Source of the DNA: CANJUD01 sp043750035
GTDB taxonomy: Bacteria > Bacteroidota > Bacteroidia > UKL13-3
Direction of reading: 5' to 3'
NCBI GenBank assembly: GCA_043750035.1
Contig: JAYVCI010000083.1
Coordinates: 1 to 14,214 of the forward strand
DNA: 14,214 nt
A program made the translations under genes and the position numbers. The notes under the pieces are model-generated. The model searched no databases. It worked only from the letters and a program-made list of their open reading frames with translations, and was not told the origin of the DNA. Below are positions 7,821-14,214 of the stretch, one piece after another (the first letter of the stretch is position 1; every line of letters starts with the position of its first letter).

Positions 7821-7868
7821 TGTAAATACGGTTCGCATAAATACACAAAAGTACAAACCGCATTTATA
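7821..7868. promoter_or_regulatory. Inverted-repeat operator candidate for the TetR repressor
   Basis: TGTAAATACGGTTCG (7821-7835) matches the reverse complement of CAAACCGCATTTATA (7854-7868) at 12 of 15 positions, with all three differences being transitions. The arms are separated by 18 bases. The repeat ends eight bases before the TTG at 7876. Dimeric TetR-family repressors usually bind such repeats between their own promoter and start codon, so repression of the whole tetR-tolC-adaptor-pump operon is the natural reading. The half-site core would be CGGTTYG. Confidence 0.55.
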
Positions 7869-7875
7869 AATTTTT

Positions 7876-8499
7876 TTGCCATACGTTTTGGAAAAAGATA
7901 CAAAAAATAAAATACTAGAAGGGGCTGAATCCATCTTTATGAAACTTGGGGTAAAATGTGCCACCATGGACGATGTGAGCCGTGAATTGGGTATTAGCAA
8001 AAAAACTTTATACCAATACTTTTCCGATAAATCAGACTTGGTAAAACAAACCGTTGACCATACCTTTAGTTGCGAGGAAGCATACTTTAGTGATTTACAT
8101 GCCGAAAGAAAAAACCCTATAGATGAAGTGCTATGCATTGTGAAACGCGTGAACCAAACCATGAGGAATGTGAACCCAACGACTATTAATGATCTGAAAA
8201 AATATTATCATGATAGCTGGAAAAGATTTGACGAACACAAAAGAAGTTTTATAGCCAAAATGGTGAAGGCAAATTTGGACAATGGCGTGCACGAAGGATA
8301 TTATAGAAATGATATCAATACAGAAATAATTTGCCGAATATATGTGGAGATGATCGGACTAACGGTAAACAATGAATTGTTTCCAGACCATGAATATAGT
8401 TTTCACGACATTTACCATCAATTTATCACTTATCATTTAAGGGGCGTTTGTACTCCCAAAGGAATTAAATATTTAGAAAATAAAATAACACAGTTATGA
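7876..8499 (+). CDS. TetR/AcrR-family transcriptional repressor
   Basis: This is a 207-residue protein, the usual size for the family. The N-terminal DNA-binding domain is clear: KILEGAESIFMKLGVKCATM leads into the helix-turn-helix DDVSRELGISKKTLYQYFSDKSDLV at about residues 32-56. The rest is the variable all-helical ligand and dimer domain, so the inducer cannot be inferred. It lies first in the operon and overlaps the channel gene by four bases (ATGA at 8496-8499), so the two are co-transcribed and probably translationally coupled. An inverted repeat just upstream suggests autoregulation, relieved when a pump substrate binds. No ATG precedes the DNA-binding domain in frame: TTG 7876 or TTG 7888 must serve, since ATG 7939 would remove helix 1. 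An in-frame TAA at 7867 bars any longer form. Confidence 0.88.
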   Translation: MPYVLEKDTKNKILEGAESIFMKLGVKCATMDDVSRELGISKKTLYQYFSDKSDLVKQTVDHTFSCEEAYFSDLHAERKNPIDEVLCIVKRVNQTMRNVNPTTINDLKKYYHDSWKRFDEHKRSFIAKMVKANLDNGVHEGYYRNDINTEIICRIYVEMIGLTVNNELFPDHEYSFHDIYHQFITYHLRGVCTPKGIKYLENKITQL

Positions 8500-9833
8500 A
8501 AAAACTGATACTAATAGGATTAACCTATTTATCGCTTAATGCTTTGAAAGCCCAGCAAACGGAAGAAAATTTCTCGTTGCAGCAAGCAATTGATTATGGA
8601 AAAAAACATAACCCTACTTTGCTTAATTCCAAACTTGATGCTGACAAATCGAGAGAACAGGTGAAGGAAATAAAATCGGTGGGATTACCGCAAATAAATG
8701 GCAGTTTTCAATGGAACGATTTTTTGAAATTACCAGCTAGTTTTATTCCAAACGTATTTGGTGGCAAACCTGATGAATATTTGAAGCTTACTTTTGGCAC
8801 TACCCATCAAATAACTGCTGCAATTCAAGCCAGCCAATTAATATTTGATGGCTCATATATAGTAGGACTTAAAGCCGCTAAAGAAGTAGCTATATTATCG
8901 CAACAATTGATAACCAAAAGTGAGATTGATGTGGAGTCGAATATTACAAAAGCATATTATGCTGCTTTAATTTTGGCCGAAAATATTAAACTGGTAAACG
9001 AGAACCTCACAAGGATAGAAAAGCTGTTGTTTGAAATGAAACAGATGAACAAAAATGGTTTTGTGGAATCGCTGGATGTTGACAAATTAGAACTCACACT
9101 TTCCAATCTTCAAATAGCCAAAGCCAATTTAGAAAACTCGAAAGAAATTGCATACAAAGCTATCAAACTACAAATGGGATATGATGTGTCAAAACCTATT
9201 ACGCTTGCAGATAATTTGGAAAAACTATATACTGCTGATGCATCTGATATGACCAATACCGATTTTAGTTTACAAGGTAGAATAGAATATAAACTTTTGA
9301 GAGAACAGCAAACATTATATACGCTTGACAAGCAACGGTACCAATACAGTTATCTGCCAAATTTGGTTTTAATTGGCTCTGTTCAAAGTGCACTGAACCG
9401 CAATAATGATAATTTGTTTAAACCAACTCCCCAACTTCCTTGGGTCCCTTCGGCATTGATAGGAATTAGATTAGGAGTTCCAATTTTTGATGGTTTTCAA
9501 AAGCAATCCAAAATAGCCCAGGCCGATATTCAGTTGCGGAAATTGCAGAATGATTCAGCCTATCTCTCCAATGCTTTGAACCTTGAACATTTTGCTGCAA
9601 GAAGTAAATATCAAAATGCTGTTAAGATGCTCGAGTTGCAAAAAAGAAGCAGAGATTTATCAGAAAAAATATATAATACAACTACTATCAAATACACCCA
9701 AGGCGTAAGTAATAGTATTGAATTGCAAACAGCCGATAATGACTACAAAACAGCACAAACAAATTATCTGAATGCTATATATGAATTGCTCACAGCCAAA
9801 TCGGATTTGAAAAGAGCAATGGGCAAAAACTAA
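8496..9833 (+). CDS. TolC-family outer-membrane efflux channel
   Basis: The 445-residue protein is the outer-membrane exit duct of the efflux system and would act as a trimer. A signal peptide (MKKLILIGLTYLSLNALKAQ) is cleaved near residue 20. The mature chain shows the two-fold repeat of the family: FSLQQAIDYGKKHNPTL opens the first half, IQASQLIFDG (about residue 111-120) and IRLGVPIFDG (about 327-336) are the matching beta-strand segments, and long heptad-like helical stretches, such as the run around KLELTLSNLQIAKANLENSK, form the periplasmic tunnel. KYTQGVSNSIELQTADNDY near the C terminus is another hallmark. Length and domain order are normal. It starts inside the repressor's stop codon and is followed after 42 AT-rich bases by the adaptor gene. 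Confidence 0.9.
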   Translation: MKKLILIGLTYLSLNALKAQQTEENFSLQQAIDYGKKHNPTLLNSKLDADKSREQVKEIKSVGLPQINGSFQWNDFLKLPASFIPNVFGGKPDEYLKLTFGTTHQITAAIQASQLIFDGSYIVGLKAAKEVAILSQQLITKSEIDVESNITKAYYAALILAENIKLVNENLTRIEKLLFEMKQMNKNGFVESLDVDKLELTLSNLQIAKANLENSKEIAYKAIKLQMGYDVSKPITLADNLEKLYTADASDMTNTDFSLQGRIEYKLLREQQTLYTLDKQRYQYSYLPNLVLIGSVQSALNRNNDNLFKPTPQLPWVPSALIGIRLGVPIFDGFQKQSKIAQADIQLRKLQNDSAYLSNALNLEHFAARSKYQNAVKMLELQKRSRDLSEKIYNTTTIKYTQGVSNSIELQTADNDYKTAQTNYLNAIYELLTAKSDLKRAMGKN

Positions 9834-9875
9834 GAACCTAATTATATAATATAATATAAAAAAATAAAATACAAA

Positions 9876-11048
9876 ATGAAAAATGTAAAATACAAATCCG
9901 ATAGCTATCGGATGAAATCTTTATCTTTATTAACTACTTCAATTATTATAATTAGCCTTGTGGCGAGTTGTGGTGGTGGCAAAACAACTTTAGACCAAAA
10001 GAAAGCGTCATTGGACAGTTTGGTAAAAGTACAAAAGCAAGTAACAGACGAAATCTCGAAAATACAAAAGGAGATTGCTGCATTAGATACCACACAAACG
10101 GATGACAAATCGCGTTTGGTATCTGTTACAAAACTTGAAAATATTGAATTCAGACATTACCTAGAAATACAAGGCAGGGTTGATGCTGACGAGAATGTAA
10201 CTATTACTGCAAAAGCTCCCGGAACTATTACCGCCGTATATGTAAAAGCAGGCGATATGGTTAGCAGGGGGCAAGTACTCGCTCAATTGGATGACCAAAA
10301 CCTTCGCAGTGGTTTGGCAGAACTAAATAACAGACTGGATTTAGCAACTACTGTATATCAAAGACAAAAGAATTTGTGGGACCAAAAAATAGGAAGTGAG
10401 ATTGCTTTTCTGCAAGCAAAGAATAATAAAGAAGCTCTTGAAAAAAGCAGGGCATCGTTAAATGAAAACCTCGAGTCATTCAAAATAAAATCGCTGGTGA
10501 ATGGTGTGGTTGATGAAGTATTTGCAAAAGTGGGACAGCTTGCATCACCAGGTTTTCCAGCATTCCGCGTAGTAAATAATTCAAAGATGAAAGTAAAGGC
10601 TGATGTAGCTGAAACCTATTCGGGCAAAATAAAACAAGGCAATAATGTATTGATTGAATTCCCCGATATTAATAAAGAAACACAATCAACAGTATCATAT
10701 TCCGGCAAAGTAATAAACCCCATGTCACGCACTTTTAATGTGGAATGCACACTTAGTGGCGATATGGCCAATTACCAACCCAATATGGTGGCCATCCTAA
10801 AAATTATAGATTATGAAAATCCCAAAACTTTGGTAATACCTATCAATACCATACAAAATAATGAAGAAGGGGCTTATGTATTTGTACTAGTGCATGAAGG
10901 TAAAAAAACCATGGCACGCAAACGTATTGTAACAGTGGGCATGAACTATAATGGTAAGATAGAAGTAAAATCGGGGCTGCAACCGGGTGACGAATTAATT
11001 ACTACGGGCTATCAAGATTTGAACGATGGGGAAGAGGTAAAACTATAA
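9876..11048 (+). CDS. RND efflux periplasmic adaptor (membrane-fusion lipoprotein)
   Basis: The adaptor links the inner-membrane pump to the TolC-like channel. Its lipobox LVASC puts the lipid-bearing cysteine at residue 32, so it is anchored to a membrane from the periplasmic side. A short coiled coil (about 40-72) follows, common in Bacteroidota members. Two lipoyl half-motifs, ITAKAPGTITAVYVKAGDMV (about 110-129) and IKSLVNGVVDEVFAKVGQLA (about 204-223), flank a helical hairpin (about 141-200) that contacts the channel. The beta-barrel and membrane-proximal domains follow to GLQPGDELITTGYQDLNDGE. ATG 9876 gives a 12-residue extension before the signal peptide; ATG 9912 fits a normal signal peptide better, but its first base is the last base of a perfect 16-base palindrome. 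The pump gene follows after 144 bases. Confidence 0.9.
   Translation: MKNVKYKSDSYRMKSLSLLTTSIIIISLVASCGGGKTTLDQKKASLDSLVKVQKQVTDEISKIQKEIAALDTTQTDDKSRLVSVTKLENIEFRHYLEIQGRVDADENVTITAKAPGTITAVYVKAGDMVSRGQVLAQLDDQNLRSGLAELNNRLDLATTVYQRQKNLWDQKIGSEIAFLQAKNNKEALEKSRASLNENLESFKIKSLVNGVVDEVFAKVGQLASPGFPAFRVVNNSKMKVKADVAETYSGKIKQGNNVLIEFPDINKETQSTVSYSGKVINPMSRTFNVECTLSGDMANYQPNMVAILKIIDYENPKTLVIPINTIQNNEEGAYVFVLVHEGKKTMARKRIVTVGMNYNGKIEVKSGLQPGDELITTGYQDLNDGEEVKL
9897..9912. repeat. Perfect 16-bp palindrome at the adaptor start
   Basis: TCCGATAGCTATCGGA reads the same on both strands. Its last base is the A of the ATG at 9912, and in the longer reading it encodes the SDSYR residues of the adaptor's N-terminal extension. 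It resembles short palindromes I recall being scattered in Bacteroidota genomes. A protein-binding site or an mRNA hairpin masking the second start is also possible. Confidence 0.6.
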
Positions 11049-11056
11049 TAATGATG

Positions 11057-11070
11057 TCCGCCGCGGCGGA
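11057..11070. repeat. Perfect 14-bp GC-rich palindrome after the adaptor
   Basis: TCCGCCGCGGCGGA is fully self-complementary and stands out in very AT-rich spacer, nine bases after the adaptor stop. It shares the TCCG...CGGA arms of the palindrome at 9897-9912 but has a different centre. No T run follows, so it is not an ordinary terminator. Direct copies of ATGGTTA follow at 11075-11088. Confidence 0.6.
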
Positions 11071-11192
11071 ATAAATGGTTAATGGTTAATTATGAATGTT
11101 TTTAATTCACCTGTTATAATACAATTCATTTAACCTATATAAAAACTATATCATATACAATTATTTAATACCTGATTTAATCATATAATATA

Positions 11193-14100
11193 ATGAAAGA
11201 TTTAAACAAAGAATTTAAACCCACAAGCTGGAGTATTGATAACAAAACTACTATATTTGTAATTGCGGCAATATTGACAATTACAGGTATTATGTCATAT
11301 ATTAGTTTGCCTAAGGAAAAATTTCCAGATATTGTGGTACCAACCATTTCGGTACAAACAATTTTTCCAGGAACTTCTCCTTCAGATATTGAAAATTTGA
11401 TAACCAAACCTATTGAGAAAAAACTAAAAGCAATCAATGGCGTAAAAAAATTGACCAGTACTTCTATACAAAATGTATCTATTATAATTGTAGAATTTAA
11501 TACCGATAAAAAACCCGATGAGTGCAAACGAAAAGTAAAAGAAGCCGTTGATTTATCTGAACAGGAATTACCCAACGACCCTGCACGAAAAGAACCTTTT
11601 GTAAAAGAATTCGACTTTAGTGAGCAGCCGATTATGAATGTGAATTTGGCGGGTAACTTCGATTTGAATAAATTGAAAAAATATGCCGATCAGATTAAAG
11701 ACAGGGTTGAATCGTTGCCACAAATAACCCGTGTAGATATAATAGGTGCACTGGACAGAGAGATTCATATCAATATGGATTTAAGCCGCATGCAAGCTGC
11801 CAATGTAACTATGGCTGATATAGAAAATGCGATACGTTTTGAGAACACCACAGTGCCCTCAGGTAATTTAAAAATGGACGAACTCAACCGTTCTATTAGT
11901 GTTAAAGGTCAGTTTGTGGACCCTAAGCAAATGGAGAATATTATTATACGCAGCATGAGTGGTGCTACCATATATTTAAGAGATATTGCAAGCATAGAAG
12001 ATACCTATAAAGAACGCGAAAGCTTTGCACGATTAGAAGGAAAAAATGTAGTTACTTTAAATGTAATAAAGAAAGCTGGAGAAAATTTAATACAATCGAG
12101 CGATACTATTCGTGGTATAGTTAAATATTTGCAAGAGAAAGAATTTCCCAAAGAATTAGAGGTAAGTATTACAGGTGACCAATCGAGCCAAACACGTGTA
12201 ACACTGCACGATTTGATCAATACTATTGTAATCGGATTTATATTGGTTACACTTATATTAATGTTCTTTATGGGTGCCACCAATGCTATATTTGTTGGAC
12301 TCTCAGTTCCCTTATCATGCTTTATTGCATTCTTAGTTTTTCCGAGTATTGGCTTCTCATTAAATATGATAGTGTTGTTTGCATTTTTATTGGCATTGGG
12401 AATTGTAGTTGATGATGCAATTGTAGTAATTGAAAACACCCACCGTATATTTGATAACGGGAAAGTACCCATAGTAAAAGCTGCAAAATATGCCGCAGGC
12501 GAAGTATTTGTTCCCGTACTTGCCGGTACACTAACTATGCTTGCACCCTTTATCCCACTGGCGTTCTGGACGGGTATTATAGGGAAGTTTATGTTCTATT
12601 TGCCTATTACCTTAATTGTTACTTTACTCGCCTCGTTGGTGGTGGCATATATATTTAATCCTGTATTTGCTGTACAGTTTATGAAACCACATGGCGAAGA
12701 ATATATAGACAAAGCCAAACGCAAGAAAAACCGCCGCTGGGGTTTAATCATGTTTATAGCTTTAGCTTTTATAGGCTATATACAAGGTAATTTCTTTATG
12801 GGTAACCTCATGGTAGTTATATATCTGTTGGTATTATTTCACCGTTATGTATTAGAAAGTATTATAAAGAAATTCCAAGAAAAAACTTGGCCCAGGGTTA
12901 TAAATGGATATGAAAGAATGCTCACAGTATTACTTAAAGGCAAACGCCCTGCTGCCATGCTTTGGGGAACTGTTGGATTGTTAATTTTATCTTTTATATT
13001 GGTAGGTGCTGCCGGACTTCAGGTTGTTTTCTTCCCCAAAGGCCAACCCAATTTTGTGAATGTATTTATTAATACGCCTGTGGGAAGTGATGTTACTTAT
13101 ACAGATTCATTGACCAAATTAATCGAGAAACGGGTGATGAAAGTTGTGGGCAATGAAATTAATGAAGGCGGTATTGTAGAATCTGTGATATCGAATGTAG
13201 CCATTGGTGCCAACGACCCCGGAGACCCCGACCAATCACCTGGTTCGCACAAGGCGAGAGTTTCTATAGCATTTGTAGAATTTGCAAAACGTAATGGTAA
13301 ATCCACCTCCGATTATTTGGATAAAGTGCGTAGTGAAATAAAAGGAATTCCTGGAGTAGAAATTACTGTTGACCAAGAAAAAGCAGGACCGCCAACGGGC
13401 AAACCTATTAGTATAGAAATAATGGGTGATGATTTGAAAGAGCTTACCGCAACGGGTCGTAGTTTGAAAAAATATTTAGACTCGTGTAAAATTGGTGGCG
13501 TAGAAGAATTGAAAAGTGACCTGAACAGTAATAAACCCGAGATTATAATAGAAGTAGACCGCGACCGTGCACTGCGTGAAGGATTATATACCGGGCAAGT
13601 AGGAAATGAAATACGCAAAGCCTTAGCAGGCCAAGAGATTTCAAAGTTTCGTGATGAGAACGATGACTATCCTATTGTATTACGTTTGAAAGAAAATGAC
13701 CGCAATAATTTGGATGATATGCTCAATATGAAAATCACTTACCGTGATATGAATATGCAGGGTGCTATCAGACAAGTTCCTTTATCATCTATTGCAAAAA
13801 TAAGATATACAAATAGCTATGGTGCTATCCACCGCAAAAACCAAAACCGTATAGTTACTTTGGGTAGTAATGTATTGAATGGATATAACCCCAATGAAGT
13901 AGTAGCAGTGGTTCAAGAAAAACTACAAGGATTTAAAGTGCCCAGTAATATTATAGTACAATTTGGTGGTGAGCAAGAACAACAAAAAGAAACAGGTTCA
14001 TTCCTTGGCATGGCTATGCTTATATCTTTGGGATTGATATTTTTAATATTGGTTTCTCAATTTAATTCGGTTACAAAACCATTAATTATATTATCCGAAA

Positions 14101-14214
14101 TTTTGTTTTCTATTATAGGAGTATTATTAGGATTTGTTATATTCCACATGGATATATCTATTATAATGACCGGTATTGGAATAGTTGCACTAGCGGGCAT
14201 TGTGGTGAGAAACG
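11193..14214 (+). CDS. RND-family efflux pump permease, 3' end missing
   Basis: This is the proton-driven inner-membrane pump of the tripartite system; 1007 complete codons are present before the window ends. TM1 is near residues 19-39, followed by a porter domain with LPKEKFPDIVVPTISV and FPGTSPSDIENLITKPIEKK. TM4 carries LGIVVDDAIVVIEN with the proton-relay pair Asp407 and Asp408, the same numbers as in AcrB. The second porter domain starts after TM7 (VVFFPKGQPNFVNVFI). Near the end VALAGIVVRN puts Arg1006 where AcrB has Lys940. The protein is therefore longer than AcrB, mainly from an insert between TM6 and TM7 (about 498-586) with two extra hydrophobic segments (517-531 and 534-550). The ATG at 11193 has an A/T-rich leader. 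Substrate is unknown: the DD pair fits organic-compound (HAE-type) pumps rather than the heavy-metal type. Confidence 0.92.
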   Translation, partial: MKDLNKEFKPTSWSIDNKTTIFVIAAILTITGIMSYISLPKEKFPDIVVPTISVQTIFPGTSPSDIENLITKPIEKKLKAINGVKKLTSTSIQNVSIIIVEFNTDKKPDECKRKVKEAVDLSEQELPNDPARKEPFVKEFDFSEQPIMNVNLAGNFDLNKLKKYADQIKDRVESLPQITRVDIIGALDREIHINMDLSRMQAANVTMADIENAIRFENTTVPSGNLKMDELNRSISVKGQFVDPKQMENIIIRSMSGATIYLRDIASIEDTYKERESFARLEGKNVVTLNVIKKAGENLIQSSDTIRGIVKYLQEKEFPKELEVSITGDQSSQTRVTLHDLINTIVIGFILVTLILMFFMGATNAIFVGLSVPLSCFIAFLVFPSIGFSLNMIVLFAFLLALGIVVDDAIVVIENTHRIFDNGKVPIVKAAKYAAGEVFVPVLAGTLTMLAPFIPLAFWTGIIGKFMFYLPITLIVTLLASLVVAYIFNPVFAVQFMKPHGEEYIDKAKRKKNRRWGLIMFIALAFIGYIQGNFFMGNLMVVIYLLVLFHRYVLESIIKKFQEKTWPRVINGYERMLTVLLKGKRPAAMLWGTVGLLILSFILVGAAGLQVVFFPKGQPNFVNVFINTPVGSDVTYTDSLTKLIEKRVMKVVGNEINEGGIVESVISNVAIGANDPGDPDQSPGSHKARVSIAFVEFAKRNGKSTSDYLDKVRSEIKGIPGVEITVDQEKAGPPTGKPISIEIMGDDLKELTATGRSLKKYLDSCKIGGVEELKSDLNSNKPEIIIEVDRDRALREGLYTGQVGNEIRKALAGQEISKFRDENDDYPIVLRLKENDRNNLDDMLNMKITYRDMNMQGAIRQVPLSSIAKIRYTNSYGAIHRKNQNRIVTLGSNVLNGYNPNEVVAVVQEKLQGFKVPSNIIVQFGGEQEQQKETGSFLGMAMLISLGLIFLILVSQFNSVTKPLIILSEILFSIIGVLLGFVIFHMDISIIMTGIGIVALAGIVVRN

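Noticed and set aside
7779..8162. Minus-strand open frame overlapping the TetR gene
   Set aside because: It is an antisense shadow: the plus strand carries a clear TetR helix-turn-helix and the minus translation has no recognisable domain.

Overview
The window looks like AT-rich Bacteroidota (Bacteroidetes) DNA. The strongest sign is the 1456-residue secreted protein, which ends in the gliding-motility-associated 'type B' sorting domain used by the type IX secretion system, a system confined to this phylum. Coding sequence is AT-rich with A-rich leaders and little Shine-Dalgarno sequence. The efflux adaptor has the lipobox plus coiled-coil N terminus common in this group. The sequence does not allow a genus call.

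Layout. (1) 1-2030 is mobile-element debris. It holds three consecutive tight hairpins (44-128), the first 41 codons of a lost lipoprotein gene (247-369), a complete IS630-family element (370-1548) sitting in a duplicated TA, and the C-terminal remnant of a second transposase of the IS1634/IS4 type (to 1931). The IS630 transposase is broken into three frames. (2) 2031-6401 (minus) is one very large cell-surface or secreted protein with a Cys-rich N-terminal region, PKD/Ig-like repeats and a T9SS sorting tail; most of it is much more GC-rich than everything around it. (3) 6575-7594 (minus) is a radical SAM/SPASM enzyme whose N terminus may have been clipped by a poly-A length change. (4) 7821-14214 (plus) is a regulated efflux operon: an inverted-repeat operator candidate, a TetR-type repressor, a TolC-type outer-membrane channel, a lipoprotein membrane-fusion adaptor, and an RND inner-membrane pump that runs off the right edge.

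How it works together. The last four genes form a self-contained tripartite efflux system. The pump takes substrate from the inner membrane or periplasm using the proton gradient, the adaptor bridges, and the TolC-like protein opens through the outer membrane. The TetR protein overlaps the channel gene by 4 bases and probably represses its own operon through the inverted repeat just upstream of its start. The adhesin-like protein and the radical SAM gene share a strand but are separated by 173 bases with a possible weak terminator; I see no evidence of a joint pathway.

I do not see a clear new biological system. The points most worth a second look are the compositional break in the giant surface protein, the operator candidate, the two short perfect palindromes of the form TCCG...CGGA in the efflux operon, the extra hydrophobic pair in the RND pump, the hairpin array at the left edge, and the layered insertions with frame breaks at homopolymers.
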